The notes under the pieces were generated by a model. The model worked only from the letters and a program-made list of their open reading frames with translations. It had not been told where the DNA came from and made no database searches. From positions 1 through 36,763 of the forward strand of contig JAHFTB010000027.1 of NCBI GenBank assembly GCA_023269545.1: a stretch of 36,763 bases of DNA, given 5' to 3'. Position 1 is the stretch's first letter. Each line of letters starts with the position of its first letter. The translations under genes and the position numbers were made by a program. The DNA comes from Verrucomicrobiota bacterium. Lineage in GTDB: Bacteria; Verrucomicrobiota; Verrucomicrobiia; Chthoniobacterales; Xiphinematobacteraceae. Of this stretch, positions 7,470-17,062 are shown piece by piece.

Positions 7470-9071
7470 ATGAAATACATTTTCGTGACGGGCGGCGTTG
7501 TGAGCTCGCTCGGAAAGGGGCTTGCAGCTGCGTCTCTAGGAACGCTCCTCGAACGGAGAGGGTTGAAAGTAGCTCTTCAAAAATTGGATCCTTATTTAAA
7601 TGTGGATCCTGGCACCATGAATCCGTTTCAGCACGGCGAGGTGTACGTACTGGCAGATGGTGCGGAGACCGATCTGGACCTGGGTCATTACGAACGCTTT
7701 ACGCAGTGCGTCTTGGCTCGTCCCAATAACGTTACCAGCGGCCAAGTATATGAAACCGTACTTTCCAAAGAGCGACGTGGAGATTACCTGGGAAAAACCG
7801 TCCAAGTCATTCCGCACATCACGGATGAAATTAAAACCTGCATTCGTCGTTTCGGTTTGTCGTCCGAAGTGGATGTGCTGATTACGGAAATTGGGGGGAC
7901 GACGGGAGATATCGAGGGACTGCCCTTTTTAGAAGCGATCCGGCAATTTATCCTCGAAGTGGGTGGGGGAAATGCCATGATCATGCACGTCACATTAATC
8001 CCCTTCATCAAAGCGGCAGGCGAGCTGAAGACCAAGCCCACGCAGCAGAGCGTGGCCAAGTTGCGAGAAATCGGTCTTCAGCCCCAGGTACTGATCTGTC
8101 GGAGTGAGATGCCTATCGATGAAGAAGCCCGCCAAAAATTGTCCCTCTATTGTAACATTCCTCGAGAAGCAGTGATAGAAGCCTGTGATGTGGAGCATAC
8201 TATTTATGAGTTTCCGCTGCATCTTCAATCCGAAGGACTGGATTCTTTTGTTTGTAAGGTTTTGGGATTTCAAACTCCAGAACCCGCCATGGCCGACTGG
8301 CGAAAATTTGTCCAACGCGTCATCAACCCGAAAAAGCGAGTGCGAGTGGCTATTGTTGGCAAATACATCGAATTGCAAGATGCTTACAAAAGCATCTACG
8401 AGTCCCTCACACATGCCGGAGCAAGCCATGATTGTGGAATCGATCTCGTTCTCGTGGATGCCGAAAATATGGAAAGAGAGGGAGCGGAAAAATATTTACA
8501 AGGAGTGGCTGGCATCCTCATACCCGGTGGCTTTGGAGATCGGGGAGTGGAAGGCAAAATCCTCGCGGCCAAATACAGCCGGGAATCCCGTACGCCTTAC
8601 CTTGGACTTTGTCTGGGTATGCAAATAGCCACCATTGAGTTTGCGCGTAACGTATGTGGATTTGAAAATGCGAATAGCACGGAATTCGATCCGGCAACGG
8701 CGTACCCCGTGATCGCTATTTTGGAGGCGCAATTAAACGTTACCCACAAAGGAGCTTCCATGCGACTGGGAACATGTCCCAGCGTGATTCAGAAAAATAC
8801 GCTGGCCCATCAAGTCTATGGACGAACTGAAATACAGGAACGACATCGTCACCGCTATGAATTTAACATGCGTTATCGAGAAGAGATGGAAAAACGTGGC
8901 TTTATTGTAAGCGCCACCTCGCCCGAGGGGACTCTCGCCGAATTAATCGAATTACAGAACCATCCGTGGTTTTTAGCCTGCCAATTCCATCCGGAATTTC
9001 AATCAAAGCCAAATGCACCTCATCCGCTTTTCAGAGGCTTTATTTCAGCCTGCTTGGCACACCAGGATTGA
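7470..9071 (+). CDS. pyrG: CTP synthase
   Basis: PyrG makes CTP from UTP using ATP and glutamine, the last step of pyrimidine nucleotide synthesis. From ATG 7470 the protein has 533 residues. The N-terminal synthetase domain shows KYIFVTGGVVSSLGKG (P-loop) and ITEIGGTTGDIE (Mg/ATP binding). The C-terminal glutaminase domain shows LIPGGFGDRG, LGLCLGMQ (nucleophilic Cys) and CQFHPEF (catalytic His and Glu). The frame is open back to 7422, but the 16 extra residues do not resemble the family. Length is normal. It is a single-gene unit flanked on both sides by copies of one MITE-like repeat. Confidence 0.98.
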   Translation: MKYIFVTGGVVSSLGKGLAAASLGTLLERRGLKVALQKLDPYLNVDPGTMNPFQHGEVYVLADGAETDLDLGHYERFTQCVLARPNNVTSGQVYETVLSKERRGDYLGKTVQVIPHITDEIKTCIRRFGLSSEVDVLITEIGGTTGDIEGLPFLEAIRQFILEVGGGNAMIMHVTLIPFIKAAGELKTKPTQQSVAKLREIGLQPQVLICRSEMPIDEEARQKLSLYCNIPREAVIEACDVEHTIYEFPLHLQSEGLDSFVCKVLGFQTPEPAMADWRKFVQRVINPKKRVRVAIVGKYIELQDAYKSIYESLTHAGASHDCGIDLVLVDAENMEREGAEKYLQGVAGILIPGGFGDRGVEGKILAAKYSRESRTPYLGLCLGMQIATIEFARNVCGFENANSTEFDPATAYPVIAILEAQLNVTHKGASMRLGTCPSVIQKNTLAHQVYGRTEIQERHRHRYEFNMRYREEMEKRGFIVSATSPEGTLAELIELQNHPWFLACQFHPEFQSKPNAPHPLFRGFISACLAHQD

Positions 9072-9458
9072 GCGTATTTTCGGTTTAAATATAAAGAAAA
9101 GACTAAATTCTTATTCAGTGAGGTTACGCAAAAAAGAGAAACCTTGCGGATGAAAATAGTTTTTTGCTCCCAGAGCTCCTCACAGTGCGTCACGTCAGTT
9201 ATTAACTAATGTTACGCAGTTCATAGGAAGAATCCTTAAAAGCAACTTCACTTCCTACAGAAAGAATGCATAACACCAGTCATTCAACGCCAAGTGGATT
9301 GTGTCAGTGCAAGTGGATTTCGGACGCCTTTGCACAAAGGCGGTTATGGTGTCTTCCTAACTTCCGTTTTTCCCGCTACGCTTGAGTATTTTTCTTAAAA
9401 TGAATGGATTACAGTTGCCTATTCTAAATTCGAAAAATAGAATCACTATAGTGGTATT
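9072..9458. other. Convergent intergenic region with repeat copy B and a small hairpin
   Basis: It lies between pyrG (rightward) and the leftward gene ending at 9459. It contains the MITE-like copy at 9111-9201 and a perfect 8-bp hairpin at 9325-9342 (CGCCTTTG, CA, CAAAGGCG). The hairpin lacks a T-run, so it is at most a weak terminator. No gene is supported. Confidence 0.5.
9111..9201 (+). repeat. MITE-like repeat family, copy B
   Basis: It is aligned with copy A over about 90 bp: TTACGCAAAAAAGAGAAACC, then AAAATAGTTTTTTGCTCCCA, then the right end GTGCGTCACGTCAGTTA. The left terminal repeat is eroded (TTATTCAGTGAGGTTACGC). It lies 40 bases after the pyrG stop, so it could act as the pyrG terminator hairpin. 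Confidence 0.75.
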
Positions 9459-10058
9459 TTAGTGAGTGGCAAGGTACTCCTTTGCAGCTGCCTCTGCTGC
9501 AGAAAATGCATCGCCCGCATTAGCTATCTTTGCAGCCGTCTCCTTGACTATTTTAGCAATATCTATTGCTGATGGATCCTTGCCTTCTTTTATAAGTCCT
9601 TCTTTGATTTCAGTGATTAATGTGCGAGCTAATTCTGCTCCATATTGTTCGACAGAAAAACGGCCAACCGCACCAGAAGGATAGGGGGATGTTTTCCCGT
9701 CGCCAGCCTCATAGGAGGCATTCATCATCTCCTCCCATTCTTCTTTTGTGAAAAGACTGAAGGCTGGATTGTCCTTATCGTAGCCGACATCCGGATTGAA
9801 GTTAGGAGGAATAGGCCGCTCGGCAGGTGTGGACGTCGCATCAATAGCAATAGAAGAATTTTCAACATGAATAGAATCCTTGGGAGCAACGGCTTTGTTA
9901 GCGAGTAATTGTACTAATTGGCTATCCTTGAGGGTTGCCTCCCTTTGCACAGGCGCCTCTTGCTCGAGGGTCGTCTGTTGTTGTTTCTTTTTCACTGTTT
10001 CTTGGATAATACTAAGTGATACGAGTGGATTATAAGCTGTATGGATAGACTGTGCCAT
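9459..10058 (-). CDS. Unrecognised effector-like protein (paralogue of the 12237-13055 gene)
   Basis: A 199-residue hydrophilic protein with no known domain that I can name. The N-terminus (MAQSIHTAYNPLVSLS, then a KKKQQQTTLEQE stretch) is Ser/Thr/Gln-rich with no signal peptide. The middle is Pro-rich. The C-terminal third is helical and Ala-rich, with DIAKIVKETAAKIANAGD, which resembles one of the two helical repeats of the protein at 12237-13055. The N-termini of the two also look alike. The region before the ATG is AT-rich without a Shine-Dalgarno. A secreted host-directed protein is a reasonable guess, but no secretion route is shown. Confidence 0.6.
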   Translation of the reverse strand: MAQSIHTAYNPLVSLSIIQETVKKKQQQTTLEQEAPVQREATLKDSQLVQLLANKAVAPKDSIHVENSSIAIDATSTPAERPIPPNFNPDVGYDKDNPAFSLFTKEEWEEMMNASYEAGDGKTSPYPSGAVGRFSVEQYGAELARTLITEIKEGLIKEGKDPSAIDIAKIVKETAAKIANAGDAFSAAEAAAKEYLATH

Positions 10059-10587
10059 AATAAAAATGTGGTGAGTTAAAATTAATTGACCAAGCTTTCA
10101 TCTTCCTTTTTTTTAAAAAAAAAACAAGGAGCCTTAAAGTGGTAATATTCACTTAATTTGGAAGGGTCCTAATTACCCATTGTGGTCCTTGGAGAATGGG
10201 ATCATAAAGAGACGGAAGGAACATCGAACAGAGATCACTCTGCGGAAGTTGCTTTGTAAGAATTTGTAAATCAGCATGTTGATTTCTTCGATTCAATGCT
10301 CTGAAAAGAGAGTGCTTTTTCGCTTCCTTCTTCCTCGGTTTCTTCAATCTAGGTATTTACAACGAAATGTCCTGAGAATCTGTTTATGAACTGTAAAGGG
10401 GCATATGGAAAACCCACAGCCAAACAAAAGCTGGGAAGTGTCCTCAAGAACTGAATAAATAAAGGAGACGTTCGCCTCTTTCTATATTTTTAACTGACGT
10501 GACACACTTTGAGGAGCTCTGGGAGCAAATGATGACCCTACAAGGCTGAGTTGACCCATTGCCTCCTTGTGGTTATTCTTATCCCTT
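10059..10587. other. Intergenic region upstream of mnmA
   Basis: The 529 bases include a T8A10 tract near 10110-10130 upstream of the leftward gene and an unconvincing 64-codon minus frame at 10153-10347. There is also a short segment (10437-10460, CCTCAAGAACTGAAT) repeated at 14703-14725, and the inverted repeat copy C just before mnmA. No supported gene. Confidence 0.45.
10491..10552 (-). repeat. MITE-like repeat family, copy C (partial, inverted)
   Basis: TAACTGACGTGACACACTTT, followed by GAGGAGCTCTGGGAGCAAA, is the reverse complement of the right half of copies A and B. After that it diverges, with a trace of the other end near 10535-10550. It lies just upstream of the mnmA start. Confidence 0.7.
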
Positions 10588-11712
10588 ATGAACGTTGATC
10601 AGCAAACTGGTTCTCCTCCGGAACATGGGAGGCGTGTACTTGTAGGCATGAGCGGCGGCGTGGATTCCAGCGTAACTGCTCACCTGTTGAAACAAGGGGG
10701 ATGGGACGTCATTGGGATTACTATGAAGGTTTGGCCACAAGACTGTATTTCGCGTGCGGAAGACAAGTGTTGTGGACCCCAAGCCGTTGCAGATGCGCGA
10801 GGCGTAGCCCATGCGCTGGGCATCCCGCATTACGTCGTCGACGAAGCGGCGGACTTTGAACGTTTGGTGATTGATTACTTTTCCAGTGAATATCGAGCCG
10901 GACGCACTCCGAATCCTTGCGTCATGTGTAACGAAAAACTTAAATTCGGAAGCCTTTGGGAGAAAGCACGTTCCTTAGGAGCGGAGTACATTGCGACCGG
11001 CCACTACGCAATCATTGAACATGCCGAATCCGGCGCCGTTCTTCGTAAAGGGCGGGATCCGCGTAAAGATCAATCCTACTTTCTTTTTAGCCTTTCTCAA
11101 ACACAACTTTCTCGAGCCTTAACTCCCTTGGGAGGCATGACAAAAGCGGAAATCCGCGCCATTGCTCGCGAATTGGGGATGAAAGTGGCCGATAAAGAAG
11201 ATAGTCAGGAAATTTGTTTCGTTCCAGGAAATGACTATAAAGCTTTTCTTAAAAGTCATTTAGGGGATAAGCAACTTCATCCCGGCGGCATCTACAATAC
11301 CGCAGGCAAATACCTGGGACCTCATGAAGGAATAGAAATGTATACCATCGGCCAGCGCAAAGGCCTGCCAGGCGGATCTCCGCAGCCCCTCTACGTCGTG
11401 GACATCGATCCTGGCAGTTCCCGAGTGATCGTGGGATTTGAAGCGGATTTGATTCTGGAAGAATTCGAAGTGGATCGAGCAAATTGGCTGCAACCGCTTC
11501 CTGACAATGGGAAAGAAGTAACAGTAAAAATTCGCTATGCCCATCCTGGCACCGCCGCATGGGTTCGTCCCTTGGAAGGAGGACGCGCCCTGGTTCAGTT
11601 ACGCGAACCTCAGCGTGCAGTGACTCCCGGGCAGGCTGCCGTCTTCTATGCCCATGACCGTGTGGAAGGTGGCGGATGGATCTGTCGCAAAACTGTTGCC
11701 GTAGCCGCATGA
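10588..11712 (+). CDS. mnmA: tRNA-specific 2-thiouridylase MnmA
   Basis: MnmA thiolates U34 in the wobble position of tRNA-Lys, -Glu and -Gln, using ATP and a sulfur relay. From ATG 10588 it has 374 residues. The PP-loop GMSGGVDSS lies near the N-terminus. NPCVMCN carries the first catalytic Cys and SQEICFVP the second, and GHYA and KDQSYFLF are typical tRNA-contact motifs. The GTIG-like MYTIGQRKGL region and C-terminal beta-barrels are present. An upstream non-ATG start at 10567 is less likely. The stop overlaps the start of cutA in an ATGA, so the two are translationally coupled. Confidence 0.97.
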   Translation: MNVDQQTGSPPEHGRRVLVGMSGGVDSSVTAHLLKQGGWDVIGITMKVWPQDCISRAEDKCCGPQAVADARGVAHALGIPHYVVDEAADFERLVIDYFSSEYRAGRTPNPCVMCNEKLKFGSLWEKARSLGAEYIATGHYAIIEHAESGAVLRKGRDPRKDQSYFLFSLSQTQLSRALTPLGGMTKAEIRAIARELGMKVADKEDSQEICFVPGNDYKAFLKSHLGDKQLHPGGIYNTAGKYLGPHEGIEMYTIGQRKGLPGGSPQPLYVVDIDPGSSRVIVGFEADLILEEFEVDRANWLQPLPDNGKEVTVKIRYAHPGTAAWVRPLEGGRALVQLREPQRAVTPGQAAVFYAHDRVEGGGWICRKTVAVAA

Positions 11713-12026
11713 TCCGATTGATCCTTACAACGTTTCCGGATGCTGACCATGCTCAGCGGGTGGCACATCAACTGGTCACCGCACAGTTAGCCGCTTGCGG
11801 CACTATTCTTCCCAATGCGACATCCATTTACATCTGGAAGGAAGCCCTGGAAGAGACTTCGGAATGTCTCCTCCTCCTCAAAACCACAGTAGACCGCGTC
11901 GACGACCTTCATCGGGAACTTTTAAAAATCCATCCCTACGAAGTTCCCGAAATACTGTCCTTTGTCGCTGATTCCTCTCATGCCCCGTATGCGGAGTGGG
12001 TGGCGCGGCAATGCGCTCGCGAATAA
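11709..12026 (+). CDS. cutA: Divalent cation tolerance protein CutA
   Basis: A 105-residue CutA1-family protein, a small trimeric ferredoxin-like fold linked to copper/divalent metal tolerance. Visible features are TTFPDADHAQRVAHQLV (family helix 1), QLAACGTILP, the YIWKEALEET strand-loop and the HPYEVPEIL motif near the C-terminus. The start ATG at 11709 overlaps the mnmA stop. The frame is open further upstream inside mnmA, but only this start gives a family-like N-terminus. Confidence 0.94.
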   Translation: MIRLILTTFPDADHAQRVAHQLVTAQLAACGTILPNATSIYIWKEALEETSECLLLLKTTVDRVDDLHRELLKIHPYEVPEILSFVADSSHAPYAEWVARQCARE

Positions 12027-12147
12027 GAGCCTGCCCAAAAAGACTATTGCGGCGAGCCAGTGCAGTTTCTTGCCACTCCGGCAGCTACATTATAAATAAA
12101 CATCCACTCACCTTATCCTAAAAACGACGGCGGAAATTTTTCTGTCG

Positions 12148-12179
12148 CCTCGTAGAGGCTGTCAACATGGGCTACGAGG
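12148..12179. other. Hairpin between cutA and the convergent gene
   Basis: CCTCGTAG at 12148-12155 is complementary to CTACGAGG at 12172-12179. A second small hairpin (CGTTT...AAACG) follows at once. They lie in the convergent gap and could terminate transcription, but neither has a T-run. Confidence 0.3.
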
Positions 12180-12236
12180 AAGCGTTTGCTATCGCTAAAC
12201 GTTCCCCGCATCCCACTGAGAGCAAAAAAGGTGTAT

Positions 12237-13055
12237 TTAGGCAGCACCCAATTTAGCAGCCCATTTTTTAAGCATCTCATCCTTTACACCTAAAAGGCCT
12301 TTGTTCTGCCCATAGACATCGTTATCTATTATAGCATCAGCTGCTTCACCCACCAGTTTATGGAGTTCGTCATTAGTAAGGGGTCTTCCAATCTTGTCTT
12401 GGAGCTCAGTGACTAAATCATCAACCATTTTATAGAATAAATCTTTCAAATGGTCGCCTACTGTATCTCCGCCAGCGGCAACATAAGAACTTGCACTTGC
12501 CTCCACCATTTTTTTCTGTTCATCGCTGATAGGGAATGGATCTGAGGGACGATGGGTCCATTTGTTTATGATTTGTTGTACGACGTCATCAAACGGTGTC
12601 GCCGGCGTTCCTCTAGTGGAGTAATCCTCGCAATCGGTATAGATCCCATACATGATATCCGTGGATAGTTGCTTGATTTCATCGTCTGTGAGTGGTCTCC
12701 CCAACTGCTTTTGAATTTTTTCAAGCGCCTCTAATGCCCTAGCTTTTGCGTCGTTTGGGTCACAGTATTCATTCCCCTCCCAGTTTTCGAATGCAAATTC
12801 CTTTTTGAAAAACTGATTCATCACATCCTTCTGATGCGGGGTCGGTTTTGGATCAAATGAGGAAGGACCGTTTGTTTGTGTGCGAAACTTGCTCGCTACC
12901 AATTCTGTCAATTTTGAGTTTGTTGAGGGATCAGATTTCGGAACATCCGTCCACTGATCGCGATCCCGAGCAGGAGGAGGATTGTTCAGGTGATCGATCG
13001 GTAATAATGTGGAAATTGTATTATTATAACCAGTATTTGTTAGGGATATAGCCAT
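12237..13055 (-). CDS. Unrecognised effector-like protein with a duplicated helical segment
   Basis: A 272-residue hydrophilic protein that I cannot assign to a named family. Two related segments are visible: KIQKQLGRPLTDDEIKQLS at about residues 112-130 and ELQDKIGRPLTNDELHKLV at about 217-235. Each is followed by a short acidic helix ending in a TD/ND pair, pointing to an internal duplication. The N-terminus MAISLTNTGYNNTIS is Ser/Thr/Asn-rich without a signal peptide and resembles that of the 9459-10058 protein. The ATG sits in an ATAATATGGC context with no Shine-Dalgarno. It is flanked by housekeeping genes. A secreted protein is inferred from composition only. Confidence 0.6.
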   Translation of the reverse strand: MAISLTNTGYNNTISTLLPIDHLNNPPPARDRDQWTDVPKSDPSTNSKLTELVASKFRTQTNGPSSFDPKPTPHQKDVMNQFFKKEFAFENWEGNEYCDPNDAKARALEALEKIQKQLGRPLTDDEIKQLSTDIMYGIYTDCEDYSTRGTPATPFDDVVQQIINKWTHRPSDPFPISDEQKKMVEASASSYVAAGGDTVGDHLKDLFYKMVDDLVTELQDKIGRPLTNDELHKLVGEAADAIIDNDVYGQNKGLLGVKDEMLKKWAAKLGAA

Positions 13056-13429
13056 ATTATGAAGAGTATTAAAGGCAAAATATTGTGTTGCCGAAATGCA
13101 TTACTAGTATACTCAATAATGAAATTCGAATTTTATTTGTAAGCAGTTTTTACGCAAAAGAGAGGCGTTTGAAATACCTATGCGACATTTTACATTCAGA
13201 TATGGAGGCGCGCTATAAAGGGCTGTGGAAATCCATCGGAAGAAAAGACATAGCGAAGCCGACATCCAATGAGTTCGAATTTACCGTTATTTTTAGCTCC
13301 GGCTTTGCTACACCCTCGCTTTGTTACAAAATAGAGTCCGTATCTTCAGAGAGAGCCTCTATTTGCGCCTCGCTGGAATCAAAAATCCCAGGCACATTCG
13401 TTCTCATTTTAAAGGCATTCCGCTATATG
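13056..13429. other. Intergenic stretch without a supported gene
   Basis: A plus-strand 127-codon frame (13085-13468) starts with TTG, has no family character and runs over the end of the neighbouring gene. I do not accept it. The stretch is AT-rich and may hold the promoter of the leftward gene at 12237-13055. Confidence 0.4.
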
Positions 13430-13729
13430 TTATTTAGAATGCAAAAAATAGATCAGTCCAAGTATTAATCTAAGCACTAAGCTTATGGTGCCAATCTGCC
13501 ATCCGACTATCCTTTTAATTAAATTATTTTCTAACTTAGTCATTTCGCGCACCCACTCCGTTTTCAGTTCGGTCTTCAATTCAGCCAGCTCAACCTTCAA
13601 AAAGATCTTTGTGACCCAATCGCTGTCTTCCCTGGCATTCATAGTCTGCTGAACGATCCCTTCGGCTTGGGGAGCTGTAAATCCACTCTTTCCGAGGGCC
13701 TGAATCATTTCTAATATTCTGATGCTCAT
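13430..13729 (-). CDS. Small coiled-coil membrane-anchored protein (DUF1640/CCDC90-like)
   Basis: A 99-residue protein with the usual plan of DUF1640-type proteins. The short N-terminal helix contains LGKSGFTAPQAEGIVQQTM (the F-t-x-x-Q-A-E motif). A charged coiled coil (VELAELKTELKTEWVREMTKLENN) follows. A C-terminal hydrophobic segment, GTISLVLRLILGLIYFLH, would anchor it in the membrane. The role in bacteria is unknown. It is divergent from trpC with about 120 bases between. Confidence 0.65.
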   Translation of the reverse strand: MSIRILEMIQALGKSGFTAPQAEGIVQQTMNAREDSDWVTKIFLKVELAELKTELKTEWVREMTKLENNLIKRIVGWQIGTISLVLRLILGLIYFLHSK

Positions 13730-13848
13730 AGACAGCGTCTTCGATTTTCATTATGATCAGCAGCTTCGATTCTTCTCTTATCCTTGACATTCCGGAAAAA
13801 GGGATCTGTTTTTCTTGCGGTGCGTCGTCTCAAAGAGATCATTCTACT

Positions 13849-14673
13849 ATGACGATTCTCGAAGAAATTTTGCAGGAAGTACAAGTTGCGCTCGCTTCAG
13901 CTAAGCTGAAGCGTACAGCGAAAGAACTCCGTTCCATGGCGGCCGATGCTCCTCCGTCCCTCCCATTCGATCGAGCGCTGGCCAGTTCTTTCGGTCTTAT
14001 TGCGGAAATTAAAGAAAAATCACCGAGTGTAGGGCCGATGCGCTCGCAAAACGTTGAAGATGCTCCTTTAGCTTACGAGGAATCTCCTATTGTGCGGGCA
14101 ATTTCCGTCCTCACAAATGCCACTTACTTCGGGATGTCTTCGGAACGGCTGAGAGATATCCGCAAGAGAGTTTCCAAACCCATTTTACGCAAAGAATTTA
14201 TCTTGGAAGAATATCAAATTTGGGAAGCGCGTGCTTTTGGAGCGGATGCCGTCCTCCTCATGGCGAATGTTCTCGATGCTTCGCGCCTCCGTGGTTTCTA
14301 TGACCTGACTCGAGAACTTGCGATGGAAGCGCTTTTTGAAGTCCACACCGCTGAAGAAATCGAGCTTCTTCCTTCGGATGCTAAAATTGTGGGAGTAAAT
14401 AGTCGCAAATTTAAAACTGATCAGGGTTTTATGGGCAGAACTGGGGCTTCGAAAACAGATTTCAGCGTGGATTTGAGTATCTTTCAATTGAAACTTCCTT
14501 CCGGAACGATCCGGGTTGCTGAGAGCGGGCTCTCCCCTACCACTATTGGAGAGATTCGATCCACATTCCAAGCTGCGTTAGTGGGCACCTCATTACTTCG
14601 AGACGAACGGGGTGTGCGAGCCAGCCTGGAGGAATTTGAAAAAGCCATCTCGAGTATAGCGAAGCCAGTATAG
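13849..14673 (+). CDS. trpC: Indole-3-glycerol phosphate synthase
   Basis: TrpC closes the indole ring in tryptophan biosynthesis, converting CdRP to indole-3-glycerol phosphate. The 274-residue TIM-barrel protein shows LIAEIKEKSPSVG (catalytic Lys), ISVLTNATYFGMS, PILRKEFILEEYQI (second catalytic Lys), LFEVHTAEEIE (Glu), VGVNSRKFKTD and RVAESGLSP (phosphate binding). The frame is open back to 13753, but ATG 13849 gives the normal length. No other trp gene is in the window, so its pathway context is unknown. It ends with TAG. The same frame runs on into the next gene, which looks coincidental. Confidence 0.93.
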   Translation: MTILEEILQEVQVALASAKLKRTAKELRSMAADAPPSLPFDRALASSFGLIAEIKEKSPSVGPMRSQNVEDAPLAYEESPIVRAISVLTNATYFGMSSERLRDIRKRVSKPILRKEFILEEYQIWEARAFGADAVLLMANVLDASRLRGFYDLTRELAMEALFEVHTAEEIELLPSDAKIVGVNSRKFKTDQGFMGRTGASKTDFSVDLSIFQLKLPSGTIRVAESGLSPTTIGEIRSTFQAALVGTSLLRDERGVRASLEEFEKAISSIAKPV

Positions 14674-14724
14674 ACTATACAGCCTGAAAAAAGCTGCGAA
14701 TTGCCCTCAAGAACTGAATGGATA

Positions 14725-16035
14725 ATGTGGCACACCATGCTCTCCTTAAAGAAAGTCCGGTTCCTGGGTAATCCCGGGCTCAGCACCTGGCTTTTATTCA
14801 GTCAGCTTCCATTGCTTGCATTTACCTTGCTGTCAATATCTTCCGTCTCGTCCGGATGGCTCCCGTGGAGGGATCCGGACGATTCTATTTTTTTAATACT
14901 TTGCGGAGTCATCTTGCTGATAGCCATTCCTTTTCAAATGAACGGAAGGCTTGCTTTGGAAATGCATCATCGCATCCGGGAGCCTGAGAGGATTGCTGCC
15001 GGAAGATCCGTATCCGGCCTAGTTTGGAGAAGATGGTTTTCAGCCACCCTGCGGATGGCCGTCTTGGCTGGCACGATGGTTCCTTATATCTTCTTACGCT
15101 ACTTCTTCGGCGCATCCTCTCTCCTCCGTAATCTCGAGGTATTTGGACTTATTTTTCTGACCGGTATGGTTCTTACCGCATTGTTGCTTTCACTATCCGT
15201 ATATCGGGGGATACTAAAATTCGTACTGCTTCTGATGGTCTGCCTGATCATCTTCCTCCTCATCCGCTTTTCAGAGGCCTTTACGATGCAAGGGCTGATT
15301 CCTTTCCCTATGCTAGTCATGGTACTGATCGACGCTATTTTAGTCATCACAGTTTTATTGGAAGCCGGAGTTTCCAAGATAGCTCCTCCGGAAGAAAACA
15401 CTGCATTATTTAAACGGCTCATAGCCTTGATCGCATTGGGGGGAGCCTTTCTCTTTTCCCGTCTGGGGATACCGGCTCCTAGTGCTTATGGGGCCGCTTC
15501 TGTCATCATCCTTTATACGCTATTAGACGGTTTATCCGAGCCTCTGCCCCCCGTAGTGTCGTCGCAGCGGAGTCGACTGGCATATTTTCTCTCAGTCTTT
15601 TTTTTGCCGGGTTGGGCTTCGGCCTCACTATTTTCCCTACTTATTTTTATTATCTCGCTGAAAATCCTTCGATGGGAGCGAGTGAGCCAGGAACCTCGGA
15701 TGGCATTGATTTTCGCATCCCTATTTGCCGGAGTTCTTTGGCCGGCTGCTTTCATCCGTTTTTTCCTGCCTAAAACCCGACATTTTGCCATCTGCTATTG
15801 CCTATTCCAAATTGCAGGTGGGGCAGTGGCATTTTTGATTTATTCGCTTCCCTCGAAAATGAACGGTTTTTGGGATGTTTTGGTATCCTTCGCCCCCTCG
15901 GCAGTATTTTTTCTCGCCACTACAAAAATTCTCCCTCCCACAGGTCTCGACATCTACCTTTGGGTCAGTACGATTCTCTGCTGCTGGTCCCTCCTTCTCC
16001 TTCTTGCAAGAGTTTTTTTGACTTCCATCAGATAA
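14725..16035 (+). CDS. Polytopic membrane protein of unknown function
   Basis: About 436 residues with roughly a dozen hydrophobic segments separated by short basic loops, so an integral inner-membrane protein. I do not recognise a transporter or enzyme signature. It follows trpC after about 50 bases and ends 10 bases before ruvB, so it may be in one transcript with ruvB. ATG 14725 is chosen. ATG 14737 is equally possible, and a TTG at 14701 is in frame. None has a clear Shine-Dalgarno. Confidence 0.8.
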   Translation: MWHTMLSLKKVRFLGNPGLSTWLLFSQLPLLAFTLLSISSVSSGWLPWRDPDDSIFLILCGVILLIAIPFQMNGRLALEMHHRIREPERIAAGRSVSGLVWRRWFSATLRMAVLAGTMVPYIFLRYFFGASSLLRNLEVFGLIFLTGMVLTALLLSLSVYRGILKFVLLLMVCLIIFLLIRFSEAFTMQGLIPFPMLVMVLIDAILVITVLLEAGVSKIAPPEENTALFKRLIALIALGGAFLFSRLGIPAPSAYGAASVIILYTLLDGLSEPLPPVVSSQRSRLAYFLSVFFLPGWASASLFSLLIFIISLKILRWERVSQEPRMALIFASLFAGVLWPAAFIRFFLPKTRHFAICYCLFQIAGGAVAFLIYSLPSKMNGFWDVLVSFAPSAVFFLATTKILPPTGLDIYLWVSTILCCWSLLLLLARVFLTSIR

Positions 16036-16045
16036 AAAAGTGGAT

Positions 16046-17062
16046 ATGAAAGCGAACAACTTTACTTCTGAAGACGACACCCACACGCTACTCGATGTTT
16101 CGTTACGCCCCCCCGCTTTTGCAGAGTTTTGCGGTCAGGAAAGAACCATTGAGCGATTGCGGCTCATGGTCGATGCAGCTCAAGGCAGAGGAGACGTCCT
16201 CCAACATATTCTGCTGAGCGGACCTCCCGGATTGGGTAAAACCACTCTGGCCAATATTATCGGCGCCACCATAGGCACTTCGGTAAAAACCACCAGCGGT
16301 CCCATGATCGAAAAAGCAGGTGATCTTGCCGGACTCCTCACTAACATGGAACGGGGGGGAGTTCTTTTTATCGATGAAATCCACCGTCTGCAGCCCGCTG
16401 TAGAAGAATATCTCTATCCTGCTATGGAGGATTTTAAGCTGGATATCGTCATCGATCAAGGACCCAGCGCCCGCAGCGTGCGTCTGAACCTTGCCAAATT
16501 TACCTTAGTGGGAGCCACCACACGGTCCGGTATGATTTCCGCCCCACTGCGTTCCCGATTTGGAATGACCTGCCGGCTGGACTATTACGACATCCCTCAT
16601 TTGCAGAAAATCGTACAGCGCAGCGCCGGGCTACTGGATGTCCCCATAGATCCCGAGGGGGCTCTGGAAATTGCTCGGCGCTCCCGAGGGACTCCGCGTA
16701 TTGCTAATAATTTGCTCCGTTGGGTACGTGATTATGCGCAGGTTCGTTCTCAAGGCGCCATTACCCAAGCAGTGGCGGACCAAGCGCTCGCGATGTTGGA
16801 AATTGATAAAGATGGATTTGATGAGATGGATAAGCGCCTCCTCGAGGCTATTATCCATAAATTTAACGGGGGTCCCGTAGGCGTAAATTCCCTCGCAGTC
16901 GCCGTAGGAGAAGAAGCTGGCACCCTCGAAGAAGTGCATGAACCCTACCTCATTATGCAAGGATATTTGCAACGCACCGCTCAGGGCCGCATAGTAACTC
17001 CACGGGCTTATCAAAAAATCGGTCTTCCTCCTCCTGTTCGTCCCGGCGAGCTCTTTAATTAG
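16046..17062 (+). CDS. ruvB: Holliday junction branch migration helicase RuvB
   Basis: RuvB is the hexameric AAA+ motor that, with RuvA, drives branch migration of Holliday junctions. The protein has about 338 residues. It shows [12 protein letters not shown] (the usual RuvB start), Walker [10 protein letters not shown], the [10 protein letters not shown] segment, Walker [10 protein letters not shown], sensor 1 VGATTRSG with LRSRFG (Arg finger), sensor 2 [16 protein letters not shown] and a C-terminal winged helix with [24 protein letters not shown] at 16040 is an alternative start. The gene ends with TAG. ruvA and ruvC are not nearby. Confidence 0.97.
   Translation: MKANNFTSEDDTHTLLDVSLRPPAFAEFCGQERTIERLRLMVDAAQGRGDVLQHILLSGPPGLGKTTLANIIGATIGTSVKTTSGPMIEKAGDLAGLLTNMERGGVLFIDEIHRLQPAVEEYLYPAMEDFKLDIVIDQGPSARSVRLNLAKFTLVGATTRSGMISAPLRSRFGMTCRLDYYDIPHLQKIVQRSAGLLDVPIDPEGALEIARRSRGTPRIANNLLRWVRDYAQVRSQGAITQAVADQALAMLEIDKDGFDEMDKRLLEAIIHKFNGGPVGVNSLAVAVGEEAGTLEEVHEPYLIMQGYLQRTAQGRIVTPRAYQKIGLPPPVRPGELFN

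Noticed and set aside
13085..13468. 127-codon plus-strand frame
   Set aside because: It has a TTG start and no recognisable motif, and it overlaps the end of the coiled-coil gene on the other strand.
14674..14724. Readthrough fusion of trpC with the membrane protein
   Set aside because: The frame is open past the trpC TAG, but TrpC ends at its normal length and the intervening codons are not conserved-looking. Coincidence is more likely.
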